DNA of 64,000 nucleotides, taken from an uncultured Mollicutes bacterium (GTDB lineage Bacteria > Bacillota_I > Bacilli_A > RFN20 > CAG-826). Both the position numbers and the translations under genes were made by a program. Numbering within the stretch: the stretch's first letter is position 1; each line of letters starts with the position of its first letter. Under the pieces are notes generated by a model that made no database searches, was not told the origin of the DNA, and saw only the letters and a program-made list of their open reading frames with translations. The stretch covers positions 32,045-96,044 of the forward strand of contig URQK01000001.1 in NCBI GenBank assembly GCA_900549975.1, in the 5' to 3' direction. Shown here piece after piece: positions 37,115 to 47,708 of this stretch.

Positions 37115-37147
37115 GTGGAAGGATTAAGCGATTAATCCAATGACCAC
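37115..37147 (+). promoter_or_regulatory. L1-binding-site-like leader hairpin before rplK
   Basis: GTGGAAGGATT ... AATCC AATGACCAC: outer GTGG/CCAC pairing, inner GGATT/AATCC, and asymmetric AAG and AATGA internal bases, the pattern of the 23S rRNA L1 site and of L1 autoregulatory sites. A separate hairpin AAGCATAG (37076-37083)/CTATGCTT (37106-37113) precedes it. Confidence 0.7.
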
Positions 37148-37183
37148 GGCACGGACAAAAAAATCTATAAGGAGGTAAGTCAC

Positions 37184-37597
37184 GTGAGTAAAAAGATCGC
37201 TAAGGTAGTAAAATTGGAGTTACCTGGTGGAGAAGCTAAACCAGGACCAAAACTTGCAACTGCTGGTATTGTTATGCCTAAATTCTGTACAGACTTTAAC
37301 GCAAAAACAGCTGACCGTAAAGGTGAAGTAGTTCCAGTTATTATTACAGCCTACGAAGACAAATCGTTTGACTTCGTAATCAAAACTTCACCAGTAGCAG
37401 GTTTGTTATTAAAAGCTGCTGGAATTAAAAAAGGTTCAGCAAATGCTAAGACAACAAAAGTTGGTAAAGTTAGCAAAGAAGAATTAAGAAAGATTGCTGA
37501 ATACAAAATGCCAGATCTTAATTGTAACGATGTTGAAGCAGCAATGAAAGTAGTTGCTGGACAAGCTCGTAACATGGGCATTGAAATTGACGAATAA
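37184..37597 (+). CDS. rplK: 50S ribosomal protein L11
   Basis: 137 residues beginning at GTG 37184 with AAGGAGG upstream. KLELPGGEAKPGPKLATAGI, the proline-rich 'KTSPVAGLLLKAAGIKKGSA' hinge and 'AGQARNMGIEID' end are typical. L11 forms the GTPase-associated centre and is needed for RelA-type sensing. Confidence 0.97.
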   Translation: MSKKIAKVVKLELPGGEAKPGPKLATAGIVMPKFCTDFNAKTADRKGEVVPVIITAYEDKSFDFVIKTSPVAGLLLKAAGIKKGSANAKTTKVGKVSKEELRKIAEYKMPDLNCNDVEAAMKVVAGQARNMGIEIDE

Positions 37598-37603
37598 ATG
37601 TAG

Positions 37604-37632
37604 GTGGAAGGGACAATACCCGTTATTACCAC
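37604..37632 (+). promoter_or_regulatory. Second L1-binding-site-like hairpin, between rplK and rplA
   Basis: GTGGAAGGG ... CCC GTTATTACCAC repeats the motif found before rplK: GTGG/CCAC outer helix, GGG/CCC inner helix and purine-rich bulge on the 5' side. Directly precedes the rplA RBS (AAGGAGG), so binding of L1 could block its own translation. Confidence 0.7.
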
Positions 37633-37647
37633 TAAGGAGGAAAAAAT

Positions 37648-38334
37648 ATGAAGAAAGGTAAAAAATATTTAGCTGCTGAAAAAGCAATCGATGCAACAAA
37701 GTTATACACAATTGCTGAAGCTGCTGAACTCGTCAAAACTACATCAACTACAAAGTTTGATTCTACAATCGATGTATCTTTCCATTTAAACGTTGATCCA
37801 AAACAAGCAGATCAACAAATCAGAGGAACAGTTATTCTTCCTCATGGAAATGGTAAAACAAAGAAAGTTTTAGCTATTACACACAAAGTTGATGAAGCTA
37901 CTGCTGCTGGTGCTGATTTCGCTGGTGGTAAAGAAATGTTAGAAAAAATCAAAAATGAAAACTGGTTCGATTTTGATGTCATCGTTGCCACACCTGATAT
38001 GATGGGTGAACTTGGTAAAATGGGACGTATTTTAGGACCTAAGGGTTTAATGCCTAACCCAAAAACTGGTACTGTTGCAATGGATATTGCAAAAGCTATC
38101 CAAGAAATCAAAGCAGGTAAAGTTGAATACCGTGTTGATAAAGATGGAAACATCCATGTAAGTATTGCACGTTGCTCATTTGATACAGACAAGATTATTG
38201 ATAACTTAAATACAATTTGTGATCAAATCGTTAAAGTTAAACCTGCATCTGTAAAAGGCGCATATGTTAAAAACGCTGTCATCCATACGACCATGGGACC
38301 AGCAATCAAAATTACATTTAACGGTCGTATTTAA
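37648..38334 (+). CDS. rplA: 50S ribosomal protein L1
   Basis: 228 residues, two domains. [30 protein letters not shown] [32 protein letters not shown] and [12 protein letters not shown] are conserved, so RNA binding should be normal. Builds the L1 stalk and is the likely ligand of the two sites flanking rplK. Confidence 0.97.
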   Translation: MKKGKKYLAAEKAIDATKLYTIAEAAELVKTTSTTKFDSTIDVSFHLNVDPKQADQQIRGTVILPHGNGKTKKVLAITHKVDEATAAGADFAGGKEMLEKIKNENWFDFDVIVATPDMMGELGKMGRILGPKGLMPNPKTGTVAMDIAKAIQEIKAGKVEYRVDKDGNIHVSIARCSFDTDKIIDNLNTICDQIVKVKPASVKGAYVKNAVIHTTMGPAIKITFNGRI

Positions 38335-38344
38335 TTAAAGTTAG

Positions 38345-38500
38345 GAATTCAATATACCCAAGACAGTAACGACGCTATAGTTTAAAAATGTTACCGAGGT
38401 GTAGGATAATTTAATAAAAAACTTATTCTCTCGCTTTTTCGCGAGTAACTTCAATGTATATTGAAACCTCATAAAAATTTTGAAGAAAGGTTAGGAGGTT
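38345..38500 (+). ncRNA. L10 ribosomal protein leader
   Basis: The core AAGACAGTAAC ... GTTACCGAGGTG (about 38360-38402) has the sequence and kink-turn layout of the L10 leader. A perfect 10-bp closing stem TTCAATATAC (38348-38357)/GTATATTGAA (38456-38465) encloses it, and CTCGC/GCGAG forms a further hairpin near 38433. Binding by L10-(L7/L12) would regulate rplJL. Confidence 0.85.
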
Positions 38501-38506
38501 AGAACT

Positions 38507-38992
38507 ATGAATCAAGCAATTTTAAAAGCAAAACAAGAAATAGTTTCTAAAATCACTGAAGGCATTAAAGGCGCTAACTCTATTGTAGTTATCGAATACC
38601 GTGGCTTAACAGTTGATGAAATCACTGAAGTTCGTCATGCTTTAAGAGCAACTGATTCTACATTACGTGTTTACAAGAATTCTCTTGTTGAACGTGCATG
38701 CGATGAATTAGGACATAGTGAACTAAGAGAAATTCTTGAAGGACCAAATGCATTTGTATTCTCTAAAGATACAATCAACGGACCTAAAGTAATTGCAAAA
38801 TTTGCTAAGAAACATGAAAACCTAGTCATCAAAGGCGGCCTTGTAGAAGGCAAAATGATGAATGCTGACCAAATTAAAGTCATCGCATCATTACCAGGAC
38901 GTGAAGGTTTGATTTCAATGTTCTTATCGTGCTTACAAGCACCAATCCGCAACTTCGCCTGTGCTGTTAAGGCAGTTGCTGAAAAAAATTAA
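38507..38992 (+). CDS. rplJ: 50S ribosomal protein L10
   Basis: 161 residues. N-terminal RNA-binding domain (KQEIVSKITEGIKGANSIVV, EYRGLTVDEITEVRHALR, YKNSLVERA) and a C-terminal helix for L7/L12 dimers. Start ATG 38507 with TTAGGAGG upstream, directly after the L10 leader. Confidence 0.97.
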   Translation: MNQAILKAKQEIVSKITEGIKGANSIVVIEYRGLTVDEITEVRHALRATDSTLRVYKNSLVERACDELGHSELREILEGPNAFVFSKDTINGPKVIAKFAKKHENLVIKGGLVEGKMMNADQIKVIASLPGREGLISMFLSCLQAPIRNFACAVKAVAEKN

Positions 38993-39012
38993 TTTATTAG
39001 GAGGAAAAAACA

Positions 39013-39387
39013 ATGGCAAAGTTAACAAACGAAGAAATTATTGCTGCTATTAAAGAAATGACAGTAGTAGAATTAAATGATTTAGTAAAGGCTGTAGAAG
39101 AAGAATTTGGCGTTACTGCTGCTGCACCAGTTGCAGGAGCTGCTGCACCAGTTGAAGAAGAAGAAAAGAAAGGACCAACAGAAGTTTCTTTATGGCTCAA
39201 ATCTGTCGGTGCTTCTAAAGTTCCAGTTATTAAGGCTGTTCAAGCTATCACAGGCTTAGGCTTAATGGATGCTAAAAAATTAGTCGATGGTGCTCCTGTC
39301 GCAGTTAAAGAACATATTTCACCAGTTGAAGCAGAAGAACACAAGAAAGCTCTTGAAGCTGCTGGCGCTGAAGTAGAAGTTAAGTAG
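39013..39387 (+). CDS. rplL: 50S ribosomal protein L7/L12
   Basis: 124 residues: N-terminal dimerisation domain, Ala/Pro/Glu hinge ([19 protein letters not shown]), and C-terminal domain '[20 protein letters not shown]' that recruits translation factors. RBS TAGGAGG. Confidence 0.98.
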   Translation: MAKLTNEEIIAAIKEMTVVELNDLVKAVEEEFGVTAAAPVAGAAAPVEEEEKKGPTEVSLWLKSVGASKVPVIKAVQAITGLGLMDAKKLVDGAPVAVKEHISPVEAEEHKKALEAAGAEVEVK

Positions 39388-39420
39388 TCTAAAACTACCT
39401 AATTTTTATGATAAGATTTA

Positions 39421-39446
39421 AACCTGCTTTTGCGGGTTTTTATCGC
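39421..39446 (+). terminator. Terminator after rplL
   Basis: AACCTGC (39421-39427)/GCGGGTT (39432-39438), one G-U, then TTTATCGCTTTTT. Probably partial, since the methyltransferase and rpoB follow without an obvious promoter. Confidence 0.75.
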
Positions 39447-39465
39447 TTTTTAAGGGGGTGCGAAA

Positions 39466-40065
39466 ATGTCACAATATTTTGAAAATGATTCGAGTTTAAA
39501 ATCATCTCCAAAGCTGATCAATTATGATATTTACGAACGACATTTTACCCTCAAAACTGACCTTGGTGTCTTTTCAAAAAATGATATTGATGAGGGAACT
39601 TATGCTTTTTTAAAAGTATTAGTCCCTCTTCATTTACAAGGTCGTATTCTTGACGTCGGATGTGGCTATGGTGCCCTAGGATTGACCCTCGCATCGTTTA
39701 TACCTAATTCACAATTTGTATTAGTGGATGTAAATGAACGGGCACTAGAGCTTACCAAAGACAACATAAAAAAATTAAATTTAGCAAATGTCACTTGCCT
39801 TCAAAGTGACATATATCAAAATGTTGAAGGATTATTTGATTCAATAGTTATTAATCCTCCGATACGGGCGGGGAAAAAAGTAATTTACGCTATGTTTAAA
39901 GGAGCATATAACTATTTGATTGATGGCGGTTCATTGTTTATCGTCATTAGGAAAAGTCATGGTGCATTTAGCGCTCGTGATTATATAACGTCGATATTTG
40001 GTAATTGTATTTTGCTTAAGAGAGATAAAGGATATTACATTTATCAAGCGACTAAAAACAAATAA
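39466..40065 (+). CDS. Class I SAM-dependent methyltransferase (YbxB/RsmC-like)
   Basis: 199 residues. Methyltransferase motif I ILDVGCGYGALGLTLA near residue 62, acidic VLVDVNERAL, and the catalytic NPPIRAGKKV (N-P-P-x type for base methylation, rRNA guanine in RsmC). The Arg in NPPIRAG is encoded by CGG, supporting the normal meaning of CGG here. The gene between rplL and rpoB is at its usual Bacillus position. RBS AAGGGGGTG. Confidence 0.9.
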   Translation: MSQYFENDSSLKSSPKLINYDIYERHFTLKTDLGVFSKNDIDEGTYAFLKVLVPLHLQGRILDVGCGYGALGLTLASFIPNSQFVLVDVNERALELTKDNIKKLNLANVTCLQSDIYQNVEGLFDSIVINPPIRAGKKVIYAMFKGAYNYLIDGGSLFIVIRKSHGAFSARDYITSIFGNCILLKRDKGYYIYQATKNK

Positions 40066-40106
40066 TAAAAACAATGAACTGATAATTTTTAGAGAGGGGC
40101 CATTAT

Positions 40107-43100
40107 ATGAACTATAAAAATTATAAACATCTTACAAACGATCGTATTGATTTCTCAAAAATTTCTGGAACATTACCATTACCATATTTGGTTGAAATTC
40201 AAACTGAATCATATGCATGGTTTTTAAAGACAGGAATTGAAGAAGCATTCAAAGATGTTTTTCCAATTTCCAACTATGCTGATGATGTGTTTATTGAATA
40301 TGTAAGTTATAGATTTCTTGAACCTAAATATGATTGGTTAGAGTGTAAGTGCCGTGATTTAACTTATTGTGCACCACTTAAGGTTACATTAAGATTATGT
40401 TTTAAAAACACTGGCGAAATTAAAGAAAAAGAAGTATTTATGGGTGATTTCCCATTAATGACTGATAGTGGTACTTTTATTATTAATGGTGCTGAACGCG
40501 CCATTGTATCACAAATCGTTCGTTCCCCAGGTGCTTATTTAAGAAAAGAATTAGATGCAAAATCAGGTAAATATATTTATGGTGGCGATTTATTACCAAC
40601 TCGAGGTACATGGTTACAATTTGAATCTGATTCTAAAGATTTATTATCAATTCGTATTGAAAGACAAAGAAAAATGCCTGCAACTATTTTATTAAAGGCT
40701 ATTCTTGATGTTCAAAATGTTGAAGAAGGTAATAAATTAATCACTGATTTATTTGGTGATAATCAAATGCTTTTAAATACTCTTAAAAAAGATGAAGATA
40801 CCAAATCATCTACTAGAGCTTTAAGAGAAATATTTATTAGACTAAAACCAGGCGAACCATACAACGAATCTGGCGCAATCACATTCTTAACTCAAAGATT
40901 GTTTGATCCAAAACGTTATGATTTAGGATGTGCTGGTCGTTATAAATATTCTTCTAAATTAGGAATTTATAACCGTTTACCTGGACGTGTTTTAGCAGAA
41001 GACTTAATTTCTGCTGATGGCGAAGTTGTTTATGAAAAAGGTACTTTATTAACTAAAGCTATGGTTGATGAATTACAAAATGAAGGCTTCTTTGAAAAAG
41101 GAGCTCATGAAAGAATTTTACCAATCAATACTAACCTTGATTCACATGGTAAAGTTAATATTGTTAAAGTATATGTTGATGAAGAACAAACTAAGACAAC
41201 AAATATTATTGGTACAGATTTAGATCAATCATTAAATTGTGTGACTATTTCTGATATCCTTGCTACATTCTCTTATTTTATGAATATTATAGAAGGATTT
41301 GGCGAAACAGATGATATTGACCACTTAGGCAATCGTCGTATTCGTTGTGTTGGCGAATTAATTCAAAATCAATTCCGTAATGGATTAACAAAAATGTGCA
41401 AAGCAGTTAAAGATAAAATGTCTATTTCTGATTTGTCTGAAGTTACGCCACAACAACTTATCAACATTAGACCTGTTGCAAGTGCAATTAAAGAATTCTT
41501 CGCTAGTTCACAATTATCGCAATTTATGGACCAAACAAACCCTCTTGCAGAGTTGACAAATAAACGTCGTATTTCTGCTTTAGGACCTGGTGGTATTACT
41601 CGTGAACGTGCTTCATTCGCTGTACGTGATGTTCACTATTCACACTATGGACGTATTTGCCCAATTGAAACACCTGAAGGACAAAACATTGGTCTTATTA
41701 ACAATCTTGCATGTTATGCAAAGATTAATAAATACGGTTTTATTGAGACTCCATATCGTCGAGTCGAAAAAGGTACACATCGTGTCCTTGAAACTGCTGA
41801 TTACTTAACAGCAGACCAAGAAAAAATGTATCTTATTGCTGAAGCTAATACTCCATTAGATGAAAATCACTGCATCAAAAATGATTTAGTTATTGCTCGT
41901 GAAAATGGTGAAACAGTTTTAGCACCAAAAGAAAAAATTGACTACATCGATGTATCACCAAAACAAATTGTTTCTATTGCTGCATCATGTATTCCATTCC
42001 TTGAAAACGATGATACTACCCGTGCTTTGATGGGTGCTAACATGCAACGTCAAGCTTTACCTTTATTGAATCCACATGCTCCTTATATTGGAACAGGCAT
42101 GGAACACTTTATTGCTAAGGACTCTGGTATTGCTGTTGTTTCTAAGGAAGATGGCATTGTTAAATATGTAGATTCTACAAAGATTGTTACAACTAATAAC
42201 GGCGTAGATCGTACATATCACTTACAAAAATTTATGCGTTCCAACCAAGGAACTTGTATAAATCAACATCCAATTGTTAAAGTTGGAGATCAAGTAAAAG
42301 TCGGACAAATCCTTGCTGATGGTCCAGCAATGGAAAATGGCGAATTAGCTTTAGGACAAAACGTTACTATCGCATTTATGACTTGGAATGGTTATAACTA
42401 CGAAGATGCAGTTATTATGTCTGAAAGATTAGTTAAAGATGATGTATACACTACTATTCACATTGAATCTTATGATTGTGAATGTCGTAATACTCAACTT
42501 GGTCACGAAGAATATACTCGTGATGTTCCTAATATTAGCGAAGATGCTAAGACTTATCTTGATGAGCGCGGAATTATCATTCCAGGCGCTGAAGTAAAAG
42601 AAGGAGATATTCTTGTTGGTAAGATTACTCCTAAAGGACAAACAGAACCTACTGCGGAAGAAAAATTGTTAATGGCCATCTTTGTTGATAAAACTAAAGA
42701 TGGTAAAGACACTTCATTACGTGTTCCACATGGTGGTGCTGGTGTTGTTCTTGATGTTAAAATATTCTCACGTAAAAACGGTGATGAACTTCCACCAAAA
42801 GTTGATGAAAAAGTTCGTGTCTACATTGTCCAAAAGAGAAAAATCTCTGAAGGTGATAAGATGTCTGGACGTCATGGTAACAAAGGTGTTATTTCCCGTA
42901 TTTTACCTGTTGAAGATATGCCATTCTTACCAGATGGTACGCCAGTTGATATTATGTTAAACCCATTAGGCGTTCCTTCTCGTATGAATATTGGTCAAAT
43001 TCTTGAAATTCACTTAGGTATGGCTGCTAAGAAACTAGGCATGAAAATTGCTACTCCAGTTTTCGATGGAATATCTAATGAAGAAATATTTGATTTAATG

Positions 43101-43682
43101 AATAAAGCTGGATTAAGTCCAGATGGTAAGACAATTCTTTATGATGGACGTACAGGTGATCGTTTTGATGAACGTATCTCTGTTGGTATCATGTATATGA
43201 TTAAATTAGTCCACATGGTCGATGATAAGTTACATGCTCGTGCCACTGGTACTTACTCAATTATTACTCAACAACCTTTAGGCGGTAAAGCTCAAAAAGG
43301 TGGACAAAGATTTGGTGAAATGGAAGTTTGGGCTCTTGAAGCTTATGGTGCCGCTCATACATTACAAGAAATGATGACAATCAAATCTGATGATCGTGTC
43401 GGACGTCGTAAAGCTTATGATGCTATTATTAAACAAAAACCATTACCAAAACCAGGTATGCCAGAAGCATTCAAGTTATTAACAAAAGAACTTCAAGCTT
43501 TAGCATTAGATTTCCGTTTATACGACCAAAATGGTGCAGAAATTGATACATCAGAAATTTCTAAACAAGCAGAAGCAGAGGAACATCGTATTCCTCAAGC
43601 AGTTAAAGATTTAACTGATCAATATGCTTTTGATGAAGAAGATTCAATGGACATTGTTGATGCTATCAATGATGAAGAATAA
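40107..43682 (+). CDS. rpoB: RNA polymerase beta subunit
   Basis: 1191 residues, full length. The rifampicin region reads [20 protein letters not shown] then [10 protein letters not shown]. The residue matching E. coli His526 is Asn485 (AAT, 41559-41561), a state tied to natural rifampicin resistance in Mollicutes. Catalytic-side motifs [32 protein letters not shown] and the C-terminal '[19 protein letters not shown]' are present. RBS GAGAGGGG. Eight bases separate it from rpoC. Confidence 0.98.
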   Translation: MNYKNYKHLTNDRIDFSKISGTLPLPYLVEIQTESYAWFLKTGIEEAFKDVFPISNYADDVFIEYVSYRFLEPKYDWLECKCRDLTYCAPLKVTLRLCFKNTGEIKEKEVFMGDFPLMTDSGTFIINGAERAIVSQIVRSPGAYLRKELDAKSGKYIYGGDLLPTRGTWLQFESDSKDLLSIRIERQRKMPATILLKAILDVQNVEEGNKLITDLFGDNQMLLNTLKKDEDTKSSTRALREIFIRLKPGEPYNESGAITFLTQRLFDPKRYDLGCAGRYKYSSKLGIYNRLPGRVLAEDLISADGEVVYEKGTLLTKAMVDELQNEGFFEKGAHERILPINTNLDSHGKVNIVKVYVDEEQTKTTNIIGTDLDQSLNCVTISDILATFSYFMNIIEGFGETDDIDHLGNRRIRCVGELIQNQFRNGLTKMCKAVKDKMSISDLSEVTPQQLINIRPVASAIKEFFASSQLSQFMDQTNPLAELTNKRRISALGPGGITRERASFAVRDVHYSHYGRICPIETPEGQNIGLINNLACYAKINKYGFIETPYRRVEKGTHRVLETADYLTADQEKMYLIAEANTPLDENHCIKNDLVIARENGETVLAPKEKIDYIDVSPKQIVSIAASCIPFLENDDTTRALMGANMQRQALPLLNPHAPYIGTGMEHFIAKDSGIAVVSKEDGIVKYVDSTKIVTTNNGVDRTYHLQKFMRSNQGTCINQHPIVKVGDQVKVGQILADGPAMENGELALGQNVTIAFMTWNGYNYEDAVIMSERLVKDDVYTTIHIESYDCECRNTQLGHEEYTRDVPNISEDAKTYLDERGIIIPGAEVKEGDILVGKITPKGQTEPTAEEKLLMAIFVDKTKDGKDTSLRVPHGGAGVVLDVKIFSRKNGDELPPKVDEKVRVYIVQKRKISEGDKMSGRHGNKGVISRILPVEDMPFLPDGTPVDIMLNPLGVPSRMNIGQILEIHLGMAAKKLGMKIATPVFDGISNEEIFDLMNKAGLSPDGKTILYDGRTGDRFDERISVGIMYMIKLVHMVDDKLHARATGTYSIITQQPLGGKAQKGGQRFGEMEVWALEAYGAAHTLQEMMTIKSDDRVGRRKAYDAIIKQKPLPKPGMPEAFKLLTKELQALALDFRLYDQNGAEIDTSEISKQAEAEEHRIPQAVKDLTDQYAFDEEDSMDIVDAINDEE

Positions 43683-43696
43683 GGAGGACAATGAAA

Positions 43697-46600
43697 ATGT
43701 TTGATATTAATGATTTAAAGTCAATTAAAATTTCTCTTGCTTCTCCAGAAAAAATTCGTGCATGGTCTCATGGTGAAGTTAAAAAGTTTGAAACTATTAA
43801 CTATCGTTCTCAAAAACCAGAAATGGGCGGATTATTCTGTGAAAAAATATTCGGACCTTCTAAAGATTATGAATGTCACTGTGGTAAATATAAGAAAATT
43901 CGTTATCAAGGTGTCACTTGTGAAAAATGTGGTGTCGAAGTTATTTCTAAAGAAGTTAGACGTGAAAGAATGGGCCATATTGAGCTCGCTTCACCAGTAA
44001 CTCATATTTGGTATTTAAAGAGTGTACCATCACGCATAGGTCTAGTACTTGATATACCTGCAAAACAACTTGAAGAAATTATTTATTTCGCTGCTCACGT
44101 TGTTATTAATCCAGGTACATCTAAATTCTTGACAAAAGGACAACACATTTCTGAAAAGAATGGTCCAGCAGATTTATTAGTTGTAATCAAAGACTTTGTT
44201 GATACATTAGACAAAGATAGTTATGACTATACTCGCGCTAACGAGTTAATTAGCAAATTAGAAAATTATCCACAAGAACCTTTTGATTTCCAAACTACAG
44301 CAGCATTTATTTCTAAACATACTGGTGCTGAATTTGGCGAAGGAGCAGAAGCAATCAAAAAATTATTAAAAGAAATTGATCTTGATGCTGAATCTGCAAA
44401 ACTTCGTGCTCAAATCAAAGATTCTAAGAAAGATAAACAAAAGAAATTAATGAAACGTTTAGCAGTTATCGAAGCTTTCCGTTCTTCTGGAAACAGACCA
44501 GAATGGATGGTCTTAGACTGCATTCCTGTTTTACCACCAGACTTACGTCCAATGTGTAAACTTGAAGGTGGACGCTTCGCTGTTTCTGATTTAAACGAAT
44601 TATATCGTCGTGTTATTACCCGTAATAATCGTTTAAAAAGATTAATCGAAATGAATGCTCCATCTGTTATTCTTTTAAATGAAAAACGTATGGTGCAAGA
44701 AGCTGTTGATGCTTTAATCGATAATGGTCGTAGAAATAAACCTGTACAAGGTCCTAATGGCCGCACATTTAAATGTTTAACAAGTATCTTAAAAGGTAAA
44801 CAAGGCCGTTTCCGTCAAAACTTACTTGGTAAACGTGTTGACTATTCAGGTCGTTCAGTTATTGCTGTTGGACCAGACTTAAAGATGTATGAATGTGGTA
44901 TTCCACGTGAAATGGCTATTCAATTATTACGTCCATATATTGTCTCTTTATTAATTAAAAGAGGATATGCTTCTGCTCATAAACAAGCAGAAAAATTAAT
45001 TGATCGTTATGATGAAAAGGTATTTGACATTGTTGAAGAAATCATTAGCGACCACCCAGTATTATTAAACCGTGCTCCTACATTACATAGACTTGGTATT
45101 CAAGCATTCCAACCTAAGTTAGTAGCAGGTCGTGCAATTCGTTTGCACCCATTAGTCTGTACTGGATTTAACGCTGACTTCGATGGTGACCAAATGGCTG
45201 TTCACTTACCTTTATCAAAATCCGCTCAAGAAGAAGCTATTGATTTAATGTTAGCAAGTAATAATATTTTAGGACCTAAGGATGGTAAACCAATTGTTAC
45301 TCCATCTCAAGACATGGTTCTTGGTAATTACTATTTAACACTTGAATCAACAAAAGAGTACTTTGAAGATCGTGCTAAAAAGTGTGAAGAAATGGGCGAC
45401 CATGAAGAAGCTGAACGCTTCACCTTATATGCAGAAAGTGAAGGAAAAGTATTCCGCAACATTGATGAAGTTGAACGTGCTTATTTAACAAAACAAATCA
45501 ACTTACATAACCGTATTGCTATTCCAGGTAAAGAAATCAATAAAGATAATTTAACTGAAGAAGAATATAATGGTTATTTAATTACTACAGTTGGTAAGAT
45601 AATCTTTAATAAGATTTATCCTGCTGATTTCCCTTATTTAAATAATCCAAGTAATAAGAAAAACTTTGAACAAACTATTGCTAGTGACTTTGTACCAAAA
45701 GGGACAAATATCAAAGAATATATTGCTAATCAACCAATTAGAAAACCATATTGTAAGAAAGATTTAGGTACAATTATTAACCAAATCTTTAAGAGATATG
45801 GTACAACTAAAACATCTGTTGTTCTTGATAAGATGAAAGATCAAGGCTTTAAGTATTCTACTTACGCTGGTATTACTGTTTCTATCGCTGATATTAATGT
45901 TGTTGATGAAAAGAAAACATACATTGAAGAAGGAGATAAGGCCGTTAATACTGTTAATAGCATGGCTAAAAAAGGTTATTATACCGATGCTGAAAGACAT
46001 AAGAAAGTTGTTGAAATTTGGGAAAACATTCGTAAAAAATTCGAAGTTGCTCTTAAAAAACACATGGATACCGAAATTGATAACCCAATCTATATGATGG
46101 CTAATTCCGGTGCTCGTGGTAACATTTCAAACTTTACTCAATTATCCGCGATGCGTGGACTTATGGCTAACCCATCTGGTGAAACTATTGAATTACCAAT
46201 TAAATCATGTTTCCGTGAAGGTATTAAAGTTAGCGAATTCTTCATTGCTACTCACGGTGCCCGTAAAGGTGGAGCTGATACTGCATTAAAGACTGCTGAC
46301 TCAGGTTACTTAACAAGAAGATTAGTTGATGTTTCTCATGACGTAGTTGTTAGAGAAGAAGATTGCGGTACTGATGTTGGATTTGTAGTAAGCGAAATTA
46401 GAGATACTGCAAGAGATCAAGTAATCGTTCCATTAAAAGACCGTTTATTTGGAAGATATTCATTACATGATATCATTGATTCTGCTACTGGTGAAATTCT
46501 TGTTCCAGGCAATACATTAATGTCTGAAACTGATGCTCAAAGAGTAGTAGATGCTGGTATTGATCACGTTGAAATTAGGTCTTTACTTGGATGTCAAACA

Positions 46601-47554
46601 AAACATGGCGTATGTAAACATTGCTATGGCTTAAACTTAGCAACTGGTAAAGAAGTTGAAATTGGCGAAGCAGTTGGTATTATGGCTGCTCAATCAATTG
46701 GTGAACCTGGTACTCAATTAACCATGCGTACATTCCATACTGGTGGTGTTGCTGGTAGCGATATTACTCAAGGTTTACCTCGTGTTCAAGAATTGTTTGA
46801 ATCACGTAATCCAAAAGGACGTGCCGTTATATCTAAGATTAGCGGTAAAGTCAAAGATATTAAAGAAAATAATGGTTGTTATACAATCACTATTGAAAAT
46901 GAAGAAACAAATGATACCAAAGTTGAAACAACAACATTTGGTGCAAGACTTCGTGTTAAAGTTGGCGATGAAGTAAGACCTGGTCAAAAGATTACTGAAG
47001 GTGCTATTTACCCAGTTGAATTATTAATTAATGCTGGTGTTTATGAAGTTGAAAAATACATCATTAAAGAAGTACAAAAAGTCTATCGTGCTCAAGGTAT
47101 TGAAATTTCTGATAAACACATTGAAGTTATTGTTTCACAAATGTTACGTAAAGTACACATTCTTGATGGCGGAGATACAAAACTCTTACCAGATACTTTA
47201 GTAGATAAAGAAGCATTTACTGAAGCAAATACAGAAATATTGCTTAAAGGTGGAAAACCTGCAGTATGTGTACCAGAAATTTTACGTATCACTAAAGCTG
47301 CTCTTGAAACAGAATCATTCTTATCTGCTGCTTCATTCCAAGAAACTGCAAAAATTCTTACTGATGCCGCTATCAAAGGTAAGACTGATATCTTACATGG
47401 TTTAAAAGAAAACGTTATTACTGGTAAGTTAATTCCAGCAGGACGTGGATTATTAAGCGATGAGCAAGAAGATGAATTACTAGAAACATTTGATGTTAAA
47501 TCAAAGATGGACTTAGTAAAACAACAATATATTGAAAAGTTCGATCAAAAATAG
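43697..47554 (+). CDS. rpoC: RNA polymerase beta' subunit
   Basis: 1285 residues. N-terminal zinc finger CHCGKYKK ... CEKCGVEV, catalytic Mg site NADFDGDQM near residue 492, trigger-loop region 'GEPGTQLTMRTFHTGGVAG' and second zinc site CQTKHGVCKHCYG. ATG 43697 is chosen because AAGGAGG is 9 bases upstream; the in-frame ATG at 43691 has only 3 bases of spacing. Length and domains are standard for Bacilli. Confidence 0.97.
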   Translation: MFDINDLKSIKISLASPEKIRAWSHGEVKKFETINYRSQKPEMGGLFCEKIFGPSKDYECHCGKYKKIRYQGVTCEKCGVEVISKEVRRERMGHIELASPVTHIWYLKSVPSRIGLVLDIPAKQLEEIIYFAAHVVINPGTSKFLTKGQHISEKNGPADLLVVIKDFVDTLDKDSYDYTRANELISKLENYPQEPFDFQTTAAFISKHTGAEFGEGAEAIKKLLKEIDLDAESAKLRAQIKDSKKDKQKKLMKRLAVIEAFRSSGNRPEWMVLDCIPVLPPDLRPMCKLEGGRFAVSDLNELYRRVITRNNRLKRLIEMNAPSVILLNEKRMVQEAVDALIDNGRRNKPVQGPNGRTFKCLTSILKGKQGRFRQNLLGKRVDYSGRSVIAVGPDLKMYECGIPREMAIQLLRPYIVSLLIKRGYASAHKQAEKLIDRYDEKVFDIVEEIISDHPVLLNRAPTLHRLGIQAFQPKLVAGRAIRLHPLVCTGFNADFDGDQMAVHLPLSKSAQEEAIDLMLASNNILGPKDGKPIVTPSQDMVLGNYYLTLESTKEYFEDRAKKCEEMGDHEEAERFTLYAESEGKVFRNIDEVERAYLTKQINLHNRIAIPGKEINKDNLTEEEYNGYLITTVGKIIFNKIYPADFPYLNNPSNKKNFEQTIASDFVPKGTNIKEYIANQPIRKPYCKKDLGTIINQIFKRYGTTKTSVVLDKMKDQGFKYSTYAGITVSIADINVVDEKKTYIEEGDKAVNTVNSMAKKGYYTDAERHKKVVEIWENIRKKFEVALKKHMDTEIDNPIYMMANSGARGNISNFTQLSAMRGLMANPSGETIELPIKSCFREGIKVSEFFIATHGARKGGADTALKTADSGYLTRRLVDVSHDVVVREEDCGTDVGFVVSEIRDTARDQVIVPLKDRLFGRYSLHDIIDSATGEILVPGNTLMSETDAQRVVDAGIDHVEIRSLLGCQTKHGVCKHCYGLNLATGKEVEIGEAVGIMAAQSIGEPGTQLTMRTFHTGGVAGSDITQGLPRVQELFESRNPKGRAVISKISGKVKDIKENNGCYTITIENEETNDTKVETTTFGARLRVKVGDEVRPGQKITEGAIYPVELLINAGVYEVEKYIIKEVQKVYRAQGIEISDKHIEVIVSQMLRKVHILDGGDTKLLPDTLVDKEAFTEANTEILLKGGKPAVCVPEILRITKAALETESFLSAASFQETAKILTDAAIKGKTDILHGLKENVITGKLIPAGRGLLSDEQEDELLETFDVKSKMDLVKQQYIEKFDQK

Positions 47555-47576
47555 TAATTAATTCGAGGCTAAACTA

Positions 47577-47606
47577 AACCATCTCATTTTGAGGTGGTTT
47601 TTTTAA
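47577..47606 (+). terminator. Terminator after rpoC
   Basis: AACCATCTC (47577-47585)/GAGGTGGTT (47591-47599), one G-U, followed by TTTTTT. Confidence 0.85.
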
Positions 47607-47635
47607 TATAATTAGTTAAAAAAATCACAAAACCT

Positions 47636-47664
47636 TTGTGTTTATGAAGTGCATTTGCTATAAT
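47636..47664 (+). promoter_or_regulatory. Promoter of the first M6-like protease gene
   Basis: TTGTGT (47636-47641), spacer 17, extended -10 TGCTATAAT (47656-47664). Confidence 0.7.
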
Positions 47665-47708
47665 ACTATATACTTATATATCTTAAGAAGTTTAAGGAGG
47701 TTATTTCT

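Noticed and set aside
39841..39890. Reassignment of the CGG codon, reported in some uncultured Bacilli
   Set aside because: CGG encodes the Arg of the conserved NPPIRAG motif here, so its normal meaning fits.
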